DNA of 64,000 nucleotides from Macrotrachela quadricornifera (taxonomy: Eukaryota > Rotifera > Eurotatoria > Philodinida > Philodinidae): the NCBI GenBank assembly GCA_022393335.1, contig JAJEKB010021087.1, forward strand, positions 33,860-97,859, given 5' to 3'. Positions within the stretch are counted from its first letter, which is position 1; every line of letters starts with the position of its first letter. A program made the translations under genes and the position numbers. Below, piece by piece: positions 23,245 to 35,267 of this stretch. The notes under the pieces are model-generated. The model saw only the letters and a list, made by a program, of their open reading frames with translations, was not told the DNA's origin and made no database searches.

Positions 23245-26200
23245 ACTAATGTTGGATTTTTTAAAAAGTATCAATGACTATTTTACGCATAACTCTTGAT
23301 CAGTTTGAGCTATCGAGCTGTGATTTTCACCGCTCGATAGAGCAAGGTGGAGGACATCTACCAATATGAGATTTATTGGAGTCGTGACTTTTTATTATGA
23401 TCATATCGGAATTTGAATCTTCTTCAATGCTTCATTCCTTTAATCTTTCGGGTCATGTTGAATCAAATAATGCTATATTGTAGTCCACACATAGTTCTAT
23501 ATATGATATAGTTTTCAGAATTTTCCATTGCGTCCTTGAAGAATAAGACATTCTACACTGAACGTCTCTGACACATTTTCGTAGACGGAATGAGTGTTGA
23601 TCATTAATATATATTCCTCTTCTTACTTGTACGAAATTGACTAACGTCATTTTTCCTTGTTGGAACACTTCTTATAAGATAGTTATATATGTATCCGTTA
23701 TGGTCTGCAGATTCGACCATAGTCAACTAAAGAGTACATTCGCTTTTTTCATATACTATCGAACTGCAAGAGAATTCAACGTATTAATCAGAATGTACAG
23801 TAGTAGTAGTGAAATATGATTGGCTATTGACTTGTTCATAACAACATTCTGGACTTTTCTGTTCTTTACTTTCTATGCAGTGTACATTTTTCTCTAGTCA
23901 TGTCCTGCGTAAATGGGTATGTGCATGATTTTTGCGCTCTACTGCATACTTTCTTCGTTTCATCCTTATTTTTGTATCGAATACACATTCTTTCTTGATT
24001 GCATATTTTGGGTGATGCAGCTCTTTGTGTGATGGCATGCACTGAAGGCATGTTTCGTTCTTTACTGGTTTGACATGTTCTGCATTCATACTCATTCGTT
24101 TTATTCCTTATCGAATATATACGGAGTGAGATTTGCCACATTCGCATTACTTAATAGTGAAGAAAGTTATAAATATATACGGATTCTATCGTCTAAAGAC
24201 ACTTTAATTCTGATGACCGGTCGAGAATATTCTGTCGAAATCGAACGATTGTTTTTGGGTGATATCATTTGTTGAATCAGAGAAAAATGGTTCAACAATC
24301 CCTCTCAACAACATATTACAGCACAATCAAACCTGTCTTGGAATATCAATTAAGTCGATTGATAATTTGAAAAAAGAAATGCGTGAATTTATTGAAGAAG
24401 AGCGGCAAGGGCATAACGAAGAGCGTAAGATTTATTTCCTGCGTAATCGAAGCTCAACCACTGTCCTATTATCTTCGTGCGATACCTTGACGGTTCGTAC
24501 AACAATACCGAGTATCGTATCGTTAGAAGCAATTATAGTGAGCCATGGTAAACTGTATCCAGCAGTGTCAATGGCAAAATCGTTGGTTTCAGTTACTGAA
24601 CCGAGACCACCAAAGAAGGTAGGTAATGTTAGACGGAAACCAGTCGTACTGAGCGCATTTGCGGAGGACACTATTCGATACGTTTTCCGTGAAATGCTCG
24701 GCGAAAAAATAAATCTGACAACAACACCTCTTCTTGAAAAAATACTAGCGGAATATCCATATTTTCTTATTCAAACGAAGTCAACTTTTCTCAAAACGAT
24801 GAAATATTTTGTGTTCAAAAATCGAAAAACATTAAAAGTGATAATACCTCTTGAGTGAGTTGTTCGTATCTATATAGAAGATGTTGTTGAGCGGATATGA
24901 TCACCTGTTTTCGTAACATTTCAGTTCCGTCTCATTTATGCCACAACGAGCTACTTATTTTCAATATCTAGACCGTCTTCGCACCGATGGCGCTCAAATT
25001 TATTAGGATGATGAAACATGGTATAACATTGTGGAAGAGAACCAATCTATCTGGTTGAGCGATCATGGTGAGGGTCACCTGAGAAAGAGTGACAGTAAAG
25101 GCAAAAGAATTACCATTTCCGTCATGATTTCAAAACAAGGTTTCTACGAGCATACAGTCGATATCCTTCGGTACGACGAAGCACATTCAATGAATAGTGA
25201 TTATTTCATCGAATGGGTTCGTACAGCAGCTGCTCATTTACGTAACCGTCATTCTGAATCAGTTCAAGAATGCATTATTACTGATAATGCAACATGGTAC
25301 TGTGAAATATGCGATGATGCTAAACCACCTCGACGATCCTGGCGCAAGGATTACATCAAGCAGTGGCTTCAACAACATAAAATTGAATTTTATGGGTTAA
25401 TGACAAAAGCGCAACTATTGGAATTAGTTTTTGCTAATGACCCTTCCAAAAGGTTCAAGGTTGATGTGGTAGCTTCTCAATTCAATTTCCAAATACTTCG
25501 TCTACTCGTAAAGCATTGTGCATTAATCCAATTGAACTTGCTTGGGCAGGTCTTAAGAAATACTTTCGAAAACATAACACATCTTTCGTACGAATAATAC
25601 ATCTTATTTCTTTCTCTGATAAAGAATTTCATTAAAAGGTACACTGGTTAACATATTCCGCTATTCTTTTCAGTGTCTGTTAGAAATAGAAGTATTATCA
25701 CGTGAATTCATCGATATAATTGACGTCAGTTCCTGTTAGAAGTACATCGAACATGTGCACAAAATCGAAAAGAATTTTCGTGCGACTGATGCTTTTGTAG
25801 AAGAAACTAGTGAGTCTGATCTTATCGATTTACAATAAGGCGATGATCAAGATGTTGATATCGACGGGAACGAAGATGAAGACAAAAGGGAACATCATGA
25901 TGACAATCACGATGAACATGAAGAACAAGATCGAGATGAGCTAAAGATGACAATGTTAAACACATGGGCAATACTTGACTACAATCATCATCTTCAATTA
26001 TTTTTTATTGTTCTCTATTTTCTCGACATTTTTCAGTTCGATAGTACATGAAAAAAGCGAATATACTCTTTGGTTAACTATGGTCGAATCTGCAGACCAT
26101 AATGGATACATATATAACTATCTTATAAGAAGTGTTCCAACAAGGAAAAATGACGTTAGTCAATTTCGTACAAGTAAGAAGGTGAATATATATTAATGAA

Positions 26201-26555
26201 CAACATTTATTCCGTCTACGAAAATGTGTCAGAGACGTTCAGTGTAGAATGTCTTATTCTTCAAGGACGCAATGGAAAATTCTGAAAACTATATCATATA
26301 TAGAACTATGTGTGGACTACAATATAGCATTATTTGATTCAACATGACCCGAAAGATTAAAGGAATGAAGCATTGAAGAAGATTCAAATTCCGATATGAT
26401 CATAATAAAAAGTCACGACTCCAATAAATCTCATATTGGTAGATGTCCTCCACCTTGCTCTATCGAGTGGTGAAAATCACAGCTCGATAGCTCAAACTGA
26501 TCAAGAGCTATACGAAAAAAAGCCGTTGGTACTTTAAAAGAAATCCGACATTAGT
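23245..26555 (+). mobile_element. 3.3-kb DDE_3-like transposon with about 520-bp inverted ends
   Basis: The left arm (about 23245-23766) and right arm (about 26034-26555) are inverted copies, starting ACTAATGTTGGATTT on the left. They include CTCTTGATCAGTTTGAGC and GAGCTATCGAGCTGTGATTTT. Between them lies a decayed transposase reading rightward. The left end sits only about 150 bases upstream of the ABCB start codon, so insertion has probably displaced that gene's upstream region. The target duplication could not be fixed unambiguously. Confidence 0.85.
24259..25960 (+). pseudogene. DDE_3-superfamily transposase, frameshifted
   Basis: The N-terminal part (24259-24858) is open and includes a basic stretch and KINLTTTPLLEKILAEYPYF, resembling a helical DNA-binding region. 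Downstream come DDETWYNIVEENQSIW (first Asp), GKRITISVMISKQGF, CIITDNATWY (second Asp) and KDYIKQWLQQHKIEF with MTKAQLLELV. Past a one-base shift near 25530 comes NPIELAWAGLKKYFRKHN with the catalytic Glu. A strongly acidic tail (D/E/H-rich) follows to about 25960. An in-frame TAG just before DDETW and the late shift show it is dead. The order of motifs is that of the invertebrate DDE_3 / IS630-like group (established family knowledge); the assignment is by eye. Confidence 0.8.
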
Positions 26556-26689
26556 TAATTAACTAGCTAATTAAAGCTTCGATCACGTTCTGCGACAGAT
26601 ATTTAATTAATTAGACACGAATTAATTAATTAATCAAGATGTTGGTGACAGTCTGTAATGTTTGGCGACTATCAAAATGTACGTGATGA

Positions 26690-26805
26690 CTTTTGACCCC
26701 TGTCGGTCACAGTCTGTGGAGGGAAAGCGGAGGCGAGTGGGTCCAAATTTATACTCCTAAACGTATCAACACTTTCTTTCAGATCGTGTTTCACAAAAAA
26801 AATCT
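26690..26805. repeat. Dispersed repeat shared with 17040-17145
   Basis: Contains CTGTCGGTCACAGTCTGTGG, GGAAAGCGGAGGC, TACTCCTAAAC and CAGATCGTGTTTCAC in the same order as the copy in the ABCB intron. Just upstream (26555-26640) lie TTAATTAATTA runs. Confidence 0.65.
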
Positions 26806-27371
26806 ATATATGAATTTTTATTAATGATCTATGTGATATAGTTAAAATAAAAAGAAGCACATCCCGTTATTACTTTTCACCCATTCCATGGAAGATACTT
26901 CTCGGATCGTTACTCGCTCGACAGTTGTTCCTTAACGACATTCATTCTCGAAACCCACACCGAGTCCCAATGAAAATCGAATCTCGAGGTCACTTTCGCC
27001 TTCATTCACACGCACATCTCGATCCTCATGTACGCCCTCATCCTCACTCGGACTTACGCCTACACCATTAAGTGTTTTGAGAACAAGTATCGTTGGACAG
27101 CAACTGTCACGGAGGAGCAAGCGATCACGAAGCACCATTCGTGTTACTCTTCTCACCATATTGTGTGTAATGTGAAAAAATACTTAGATGATTATTTGCT
27201 TTCCAATAAGAGTTTGTTACATGCCAAGCAAAAGAACTTCCAAAGATTGTTTAATTACATACAAAATGGCAAGAAGTAGCACTATCGTGTCGGTTTTTAT
27301 TCTGAATATGACAGAAATCATTAACACAAGTCAATAAATTCGCACATTGACGGCATAAAAACATTGGAAAA
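26806..27371. other. Intergenic, no gene recognised
   Basis: Short frames on both strands lack motifs. The interval ends at the target duplication of the hAT-like element. Confidence 0.4.
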
Positions 27372-27379
27372 ATACTACA

Positions 27380-28174
27380 CAGAGCTGGGCAGCACCGAAC
27401 TTCTTCGGCTCCGCATTCAAGTTTGCGTGCCCGGTTCTGGCCGCCGCTTCCTAGAGTTTTAAAATCTGGCTCCAACCCCGACTTCAAAAAATGGTCATTT
27501 TTTCCTTGATTCTCTTTTAATGGATTTTCATTGATTTTCAAATAACAATAGGTATAAAATACTGATATAGTTGAAAACAGCTGAATAACAAATAAAGAAT
27601 GTGTAGTCTAGAAGATCACAGTTGCGTTTGAGAAACGTTAATTTCGCTAGCATTTCTTTCGTGAGACTTTTTCTGTGTGGTCAAATAATGAATGAAAAGT
27701 ATGTTAAATTCAGAATATGATCGAATAGGTTATAGCTGGTTGAAATGTAAAAACGTAGTTATGTATAAATAGTTTGTTTTTAACCAAAGGCGCATACAAG
27801 CCTTTTTCAGTGAAGAATAGCTGATATTTATATGTGATATTTAGACAAGAGATGGAATATATCTAAGTTGTCATATAAAGAAAAGAAGGAAAAAACCAAT
27901 AGAAAACACTAAAAAAATACCCTCAAGAAGGAAAGAAAGAAATAGGCATAGGTGATACATACATATAAACAAAGAAAGAGAATTATCATATATGGAAAAT
28001 ATCTATAACAAAAATGTAACCCTTGTTCTCAATGTAGAAAGAACGAATAAAATTCGGAGCCATCAAGTAGCTATCGGCTCTGGCTTCGCTCTGACTCCGG
28101 CCAAAATATTTCATGAGCGACTCCGGCTCCGTAGTAAGTAGAACCGGCTCCAGAGCTGGAGCTGCCCAGCTCTG
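27380..28174. mobile_element. Non-autonomous hAT-like element, 8-bp target duplication
   Basis: The termini are inverted: CAGAGCTGGGCAGC at 27380 and GCTGCCCAGCTCTG ending at 28174. Both are flanked by the identical octamer ATACTACA (27372-27379 and 28175-28182). CAGNGNTGGGC ends and an 8-bp duplication are hallmarks of the hAT superfamily. About 795 bases, with no transposase, so it would be mobilised in trans. The ends are G+C-rich with GGCTCCGG words; the middle is AT-rich and featureless. Confidence 0.9.
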
Positions 28175-28182
28175 ATACTACA

Positions 28183-29330
28183 TGATAATGTTGTTACTAG
28201 TTCTTCTTCTACATTATTATTGTGTTATTCTTTGATCGTCTTTCTCTCTTGTTTAGTTTGCTCTCTACTATTTCAACTACAAGGCTAAATCTTTTTTTAA
28301 TTTTATTTGGATGCTAATTAATATTCGACGATTGTATTCGGTGTATAGCACTTGAATTTCATCCAAATTTGATCTTAAATATTCCCAATTACTTGAGATT
28401 TAATAAAACAAGATGTTACGGCTTTGGAAAAGAATTTCTAATGTCACAATTATTTTTTCTGTTTATAGAAATTTTTCCTAATAACAAAACAAATTGTTCT
28501 ACTTATAGTAATGTATTTTTATAAATTAAACTATCTTAATATATTTTTGGAAAATATTTGTATAAGACGCAACATATAGCTCTATTATTAAGGAGGTTTT
28601 TTCGAAACTATGAATTATTATGTTACCAGATCAAAAATCATTTGAATCATTTAAGACCAAACGTAAGTAATATATATTGAATACTTACCAAGATCTATCC
28701 TTTAACTTATATCTGGAACCAAATTAAACTATGTATATTAAATTTTCACGCTTCGTTTGTAGTATACGGCTGCTAAAAATAGAAAATAATAATGTTATTA
28801 TGAGGTTTGCGTTTATCTGTTATTTAGCACTTTACTAATAGAGAACTGGTATCCCTTTACTAATCCTTACCTCAATATTAATATGTTTTCTCTGCTCTTA
28901 TCAGTTAAAATACGACGTTACGTAGCTTCATATGCTTGCTTATTCAAATGATATATACCTTATTCAATAGTATGCATACGATGTATAAACAGCTTGTTAA
29001 TGTGTTAGAAAAAAAAATTACTGAAGCATGAATATATGTATATTGTATAGAAAGAAACATTCATAATCGTCTCTTTGAATACACATGGTAACTAAGGCCC
29101 TCCTCCTATTCAAAAAAAGTCAATTTTCGTTGAAAATTTCAAAATTGAGATAAATGCATGGGAAAATAGCGCGTCCTCTGATCTTTCAGAATCTACATTG
29201 TTTTTTCTTCGACACACTGTTTTTAGCGAAAATTTTCGATAATTTTCGTTAACGTCTTCCTCAAAACCATGCTTATTTTTAAAAAAACGAAAAATGTTTT
29301 TCGTTTTTTCTTGATTCATGATCTTTTGAT
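28183..29330. other. Intergenic, no gene recognised
   Basis: AT-rich, only short frames, no repeat structure seen. Confidence 0.4.
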
Positions 29331-29334
29331 CTTG

Positions 29335-29635
29335 GTACAAGGATTTCTCAGTCCAGGCTCAGTAAATATATTTAAATTTTTTTTGTTTAAAAGAGCGCGT
29401 CGAGATGCAGGTCACCATAGAGTCCCTTGTTTAACTACGCTTTGTTTTTGTTATATATGCAGTAATTTAAGTAACTGGACACCCATTTTTGGCGCATTTT
29501 TTGAGTCATTGAACTTGTGATTCCTTTTTCCGCTAAAAGGAGTCTTTAGTGCCCTGCATCTTAAGATGCTCTTTCAAACAAAAAAAAATTAAATATATTG
29601 GTCAAGCCCGAACCGAGAAATCCTTATACCAAAAT
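29335..29635. repeat. Small inverted-repeat element
   Basis: GGTACAAGGATTTCTCAGTC...AAATATATTTAA...GAGATGCAGG on the left is inverted as CCTGCATCTTAAG...TTAAATATATTGG...GAGAAATCCTTATACC on the right, with about 120 bases between. Arms are about 85-95 bases and imperfect. No coding content. Confidence 0.6.
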
Positions 29636-29639
29636 AAGC

Positions 29640-30577
29640 TATTTTTGACCCTTGTTTGGTTCATATCTCTGTTAAATGTGATAGTATCCAGCTGAAAATT
29701 TTGCCACAGTCTCCTCACTTCAGCCCCAGTATATGCTCCAAATTTCAGCCCATTTGAACGTTTCTGGACTGATATCGATTTACGAGTGTGGGAGGGGGGG
29801 GGGGCTTAATGAAGCGCTCAGCTTTATATTAGTAATTATGAATGTGAAATATTAAATGCATACATTCGTTTATTTCATTTATTCAAAATTATTTTATCGT
29901 CAATGAATTGATTAATTCTTCCAGTTTCTCACGTCATGTCATAGATGACATACAGAAGGCAAAAAAAAATCTCGTGAGATTGAAATAATTAAGAATCACT
30001 TATCTCGAAGAAAACTTTTTAGATTTTCTTTTTTACTTTTTTATGCTTCAAATATTTTCTTTCTCGGTTACACACACACCTAAATTCGAGTTTAGGTATC
30101 ACAAAAATCTCACGTCTAAAAACCAAGCGCAAGTTTTTGCAAGAAGGAAAACTTTAGATCATTTTCAGCACTTCTACTTTCCAGATCTCTTCGAAAAAAC
30201 CATTCAAGAGTTTCGTTTCTATGTCAAATTTTGCTCTAATTATTGAGCCGTTCTCGAGAAGCTTCAAAAAGAAGACAGAGGTTCTCAACTATTTTCGTCC
30301 GAGAACAAAATTCACGAGATAATCAAGAACTTTTGTATAGAAGATTAATATGCTTATATTTGAGATTCAAGTTTAACCGTATCTAGTCGACAGCCCATCT
30401 TGAAAAGTTTATTCATGAAAATTCAAACAGAGCTGAATGTGCTCTTATTGAGATATAGAATCATGTGAGAATAAGCTGTTGAAGAATTTTTTCTCAGTGC
30501 AATACCTCGAATTACACTTCTTTTTTGATCTATTAACAATAGACTTTTTGGACAATGTAAATATTCAGATAAATAGC
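29640..30577. other. Intergenic, no gene recognised
   Basis: A G run lies at 29790-29803. Otherwise AT-rich with short frames only. Confidence 0.4.
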
Positions 30578-31130
30578 AGTGTCATAGACCCAAGAAATCG
30601 AGGATCTTAGAGATCTCCTGGACGATGTTATTCATAGAAGCATTTTCACCCTACTTATCTATTACACGTAGCCGATATAGCCTTTATCTTTATTAGAGAT
30701 GCGGTATCTATGTAGGGAGATACATATTCTGCACCATTCCTAGGCTAAAATTTGAATTTTTGTTATTGTTTTCCTAGGGATGGCGTTGGAGATGCATCTT
30801 TCTACAGAATGCGGCATTCCCGCTAGAGATGCCGTATCCCCAATCAAATCTCTGAGAGAGATGCCGCATCTCCAGGATTTTCATCCCGTGATAAAAAATT
30901 TTTTGGATGGTGAGGATGAAAACACAGTCACAGGGATCTTTGTTAATGAGGGTGAGAGCGAAAAGAGGGGCACGGGGCATCTCTGCAGGAGACCTGCTGG
31001 GAGATCCGGCATCTCTGTTAGATAGAAAGACTGTATTAACTACGTGTAATATAAGTAGGGTGAATATGCTTGTATAGAGAAGATCTTCCAGGAGATCTCC
31101 AAGATCCCCAATTTCATGGATCTGTGACAC
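30578..31130. mobile_element. Palindromic MITE-like element, about 550 bp
   Basis: The left arm begins GTGTCATAGACCCAAGAAAT and contains GAGATCTCCTGGA and TTCACCCTACTTAT; the right arm is its inverse ending ATTTCATGGATCTGTGACAC. Arms are about 130 bases, imperfect. The interior repeats GAGATGC and GCATCTC words many times. No transposase. Related in word content to 18924-19077. Confidence 0.8.
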
Positions 31131-31860
31131 CTCTCCTCAGAACCAACGGAGTAAGTGTTGGCACGCAGCATCAGAAAACACTGAGAAGTGCTGAGTAGGT
31201 GGTGGGTGCCGAAATGCTGCGATTCTAGTTGATTTTTCAGTATACTACACAAACTAAATCACTACATTGTGAGTGAGTAAGAGTGCTTGCTATCAAATTC
31301 ATTATTGTACTTCAATATGAGCGAACTTTTTAGGTATCCAATCAGAAATTTACCCTTTTTACATAACTGTCTAAATCTAATTCAATTTTCTTACTCAGAA
31401 TAAACTCATTTTTGTGCTGTTTTGCTGATATAAAAAAGAGAAAGTTTTGTTAAATATCTTTCAGATACTTTAATTCTTATTTGTTCTAGTGGATGAAATG
31501 CTTTTTTTCATAATAATTAAAGATGATATGTTGTCAGTAACATAGCCACATTCTTATTCGTCCATTCATACTTTTGTGAAACTCACATATGAAAAATGTG
31601 AGTGAAGTTTTAAGTCGAAGTTTGCGGCTCCACCCATCTCCTTAAAGACTTCCCTCCATTAGAGATAGACACGATACAGAAATTGGGTCCTATGTTTATT
31701 AAGTTGGGGCTCAGTTGTTTAAAGATATGCGAGTTTCACATTTTATTTTCAATGAGACTGCACTGACAAGCATTTTTTATGGCAAAATTATTTATCTGTA
31801 TACATTGTTCAGTGTTTGTGTGTTTCTTTGTGCCAGATGAAAAGTTAAATCAGACTGCAC
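31131..31860. other. Intergenic, no gene recognised
   Basis: Short frames only; no structure identified before the 51-bp array. Confidence 0.4.
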
Positions 31861-31867
31861 TGTAAAA

Positions 31868-32235
31868 AAATAAAGGTGTTTTACGAAATCAAACAAGGAT
31901 CTTCTTCTGGACACACGGAAAGATCCTTTTTTTGTGGTTTTGTGAAAAGAAAGTTTCGTATGAAACCAAGTCTGAACTACTGCAATAAAAGGTTTCATAA
32001 GAAGGGATTTGCACTGAACCTTTTTAAAAGTTCCAGAACAAGGTTCTGCAGAGAAGATTCCGTAAGAAAACTTTTTTAAAAATTTCCAAACAAGGTTCCA
32101 TAGAGAGGGTTTCGCACTGAACCTTTTATGCCAGATTGAAAAAAGGTTTCAGAGGAAGGGTTTCGTACTAAACCTTTCACATCAACAAAAAAAAAGGTTT
32201 TGTACGTGCTCATTGGTACTGAACCTTTTTTTTTG
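31868..32235. repeat. 51-bp tandem array, locus 1 (about 7 units)
   Basis: The phrase RGGTTTCGYACTGAACCTTTT (variants ATTTGCACTGAACC, TTCCGTAAGAAAAC, TTTCGTACTAAACC, TTGGTACTGAACC) recurs near 32004, 32055, 32108, 32159 and 32210, a step of 51-52 bases. The left edge (GACTGCACTGTAAAAAAATAAAGGTGTTTTACG) resembles the inverse of the right edge of the larger array at 38288-39612, so the two arrays are in opposite orientation and share a boundary. Confidence 0.7.
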
Positions 32236-32279
32236 TCATCGAACCAGCAACTGATGAGAGAAGCTGCAGAAGTATTCAC

Positions 32280-32419
32280 GCAATTTAGTCTACACCTCAC
32301 ATCCATCAGTCGACCTCATTTAGGTATGAAAAGCTCAATAGAATTCGTGCACAAACTTTATTGAGCTTTTGATACCTAAATGAGGTTGACTGATGGATGT
32401 AAGATGTAGACTAAACTGC
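32280..32419. repeat. Hairpin, about 60-bp arms
   Basis: The left arm 32280-32340 (GCAATTTAGTCTACAC...CATCCATCAGTCGACCTCATTTAGG...GCTCAATA) is inverted at 32358-32419 with few mismatches; the loop is about 17 bases. It lies just beyond the 51-bp array. No TA-flanked terminal motif was fixed. Confidence 0.8.
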
Positions 32420-32489
32420 TTGAATATATTTGGAACTTTCCTCATCGGTCAAAAATAACACTTAATCACCAGGTAGTTTCTCGAATTAG

Positions 32490-33918
32490 TGTAAGGTGCA
32501 GGAAATGCAAAAGTACCGTGGATTTTTTTTTCTCGTTCATTTATATATGATTCGATAGAGCACGAAACGCTGATCATGAATATGTATAATTTGTTTGGAT
32601 TTGATCGTTGTTTGGCTGAGAAAAATGCTAAACAAGTTGAATGACTACAAATGTCATATATGTAACTATATCTTGCTTTTTTTTACAAAAAGTGCTAAAA
32701 TTTAAAATAACTTATTATGTTAAGTGTTTTTTTAAATATCACATTCTGAATCAGCATGAAAAACTGAATCAGAAAATGCTATTTGATCAAACGGAAAGCA
32801 AAAAACAGTTTAAAAAAACTCCATATAACATTCATACCCCTATATGCTGAAAAAGTGGATATCCATTACTGATCGTACGAATCTATTTAGTTTTTTGTAC
32901 TAAGAGATAGAATCGTTTGTCATAACTCGTTAGAACCGTCAGATCACGAGCTACAAAAGTACTTATTTCGTTTTTCTAAATTTTCCTTAAACATTGAGAA
33001 AAGTCGAGTGTTTCTTTCAAAATTAGATAATAAGAGTTGAAAACTTGTCGATTTTTGTCGAAATCCAGAACAAAACTCGATACAAACGCAAAACAAATAT
33101 CATATTCGAAATCAGCATAAAAAATTACATCGAATTACATGGTTGGTTAGAAAAAAATTTTCTCTTCAAAAAGTTACCCGTACTACCCCTCAACTGAATT
33201 TTGTTGAGATTTTGCCTGTGGTCCCCCACAGCTGAATTTTCATGAAATTTTTTTAATTTTATAAACCATGTAATTCGATGTAATTTTTTATGCTGATTTC
33301 GAATATGATATTTGTTTTGCGTTTGTATCGAGTTTTGTTCTGGATTTCGAGAAAAATCGACAAGTTTTCAACTCTTATTATCTAATTTTGAAAGAAACAC
33401 TCGACTTTTCTCAATGTTTAAGGAAAATTTAGAAAAACGAAATAAGTACTTTTGTAGCTCGTGATCTGACGGTTCTAACGAGTTATGACAAACGATTCTA
33501 TCTCTTAGTACAAAAAACTAGATAGATTCGTGCGATCAGTAATGGATATCCACTTTTTCAGCATATAGGGGTATGAATGTTATATGGAGTTTTTTTAAAC
33601 TGTTTTTTGCTTTCCGTTTGATCAAATAGCATTTTCTGATTCAGTTTTTCATGCTGATTCAGAATGTGATATTTAAAAAAACACTTAACATAATAAGTTA
33701 TTTTAAATTTTAGCACTTTTTGTAAAAAAAAGCAAGATATAGTTACATATATGACATTTGTAGTCATTCAACTTGTTTAGCATTTTTCTCAGCCAAACAA
33801 CGATCAAATCCAAACAAATTATACATATTCATGATCAGCGTTTCGTGCTCTATCGAATCATATATAAATGAACGAGAAAAAAAAATCCACGGTACTTTTG
33901 CATTTCCTGCACCTTACA
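32490..33918. mobile_element. Near-perfect 1.4-kb palindrome, 655-bp arms
   Basis: Arms 32490-33144 and 33264-33918 are equal in length and differ at very few positions; the loop is about 119 bases. Termini read GTAAGGTGCAGG / CCTGCACCTTAC. Each arm carries the same 69-codon open frame (32641-32850 plus, 33558-33767 minus), identical in protein sequence because the DNA is identical there; it has no recognisable motif and is probably not a gene. Near-identity of the arms implies recent formation or ongoing arm-to-arm conversion. Confidence 0.85.
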
Positions 33919-34128
33919 ATAAAGAGAAAATGAATTAGTTTTATATAATAACATAGACTTACCCATACAGCTCACGCATGGGTTGACCTAAAAAGAGAAA
34001 ATAAATATGTATATTTTCTATAGTGAAACTTACTCATGATTTTTATACAAAGATGGATTCAGAATAAAACATAAGTTAATCTGGATTAGATGATAAATAT
34101 AGCCCCGAATCCCACATTGAGGTCAATC
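33919..34128. other. Spacer between two fold-back elements
   Basis: Nothing recognised. Confidence 0.4.
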
Positions 34129-34130
34129 TA

Positions 34131-34900
34131 CTTAGGGGTATCCAAAAGTAGTGAGAGTGGTACCTTTTTTGCTTACAGAAAGCTCGAACAAATTTTCTTT
34201 TGTTATAAAAAGATAGAGCGTCTTTTGCTCTATCTTTCTATGCTATGAAGATCACTATTCATCTAATATCATAGTAATCAAATTTTGATCAACACTGTTT
34301 TTGTTGACACCTAGCTAGTAGTTTTAGGTCAAAACGCGTGAAGCATTTTGTATTTCATTCTATCATCGTTTAATACGTTGTATTAAAAAATCAAAATATA
34401 CAAGCACAAGATGCAGCATGAAAAGCTCTACAATTTCCAAAGAACAACTATAAGAAGATGACATAGGAAAAAACGAAAAGGGCTTTCACCAAAAAAAGAT
34501 CTTATTTTCACAATGTCGACACTTTGCCGCTCAGAGTTTTTCTGGTTCTCCAAACAAAAGAGTGCAATTATAAAATAAGTAGTCCTTTATAAATTGTGCA
34601 GCTTTTTATCCTGTATCTTGTGGTACATTTTGATTATTTAATATAACTTGTTGAACGACGATAAAATGAATAAATAAAATTTAAGTGCTTCATGCGTTTT
34701 GATCTAAAATTACTAGCTAGGTGTCAACAAAAACAGTGTTGATCAAAATTTTATTACTATGATATTAGATGAATAGTAATTTTCATAGCACAGAAAAATA
34801 AAGCAAAAGACGCTCTATCTTTTTATAAAAAAAGAAAATTTGTTCGAGCTTTCTGTAAGCAAAAAAGGTGCCACTCTCACTACTTTTGGATACCCCTAAG
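34131..34900. mobile_element. Fold-back element with CTTAGGGGTATCC ends and TA flanks
   Basis: Arms of about 240-250 bases (34131-34372 and 34650-34900) are inverted copies with scattered mismatches. The ends read CTTAGGGGTATCCAAAAGTA and its inverse, and both abut TA (34129-34130, 34901-34902). The 280-base centre is unrelated AT-rich sequence. The features fit a non-autonomous Tc1/mariner-type element. Confidence 0.85.
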
Positions 34901-34902
34901 TA

Positions 34903-35267
34903 TAACAGAAAATAAATTCATTTATTGAATACAACAGACTTACCGATTAACTTGCACGGTCTCGGAAAGTATTATGTTCGGCAGTGTTGCCACGGAACCT
35001 ATAATTATCTATAATTAACTAATTAATTATAATACTAATTATCAAAAAAGTCCTTGCTTCATCGTTTGCATTCACATGCGCAGGGCGTATTCCACAATAC
35101 GACAAGACACTTACGCAAACACTTAATCTTAAAACATCCTCTACATGACAATAATTTTTCATGGATTCACTTGTATTTATACAGCCTAGATCGGTAAAAC
35201 AAAACGGTGAAGAAGTAGTGAACAAAAAGGTTGCATAAACTGTTAACGCATCCTTACGGGTACTACA
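34903..35267. other. Intergenic, no gene recognised
   Basis: Includes AT-rich self-complementary runs around 34990-35035. The 68-codon minus-strand frame here has no motif. Confidence 0.35.

Noticed and set aside
29760..29820. Possible telomere-like G-rich repeat
   Set aside because: A single G run without a repeating unit.
32641..33767. Two identical 69-codon frames
   Set aside because: They are identical only because the palindrome arms are identical; no motif and no independent support.
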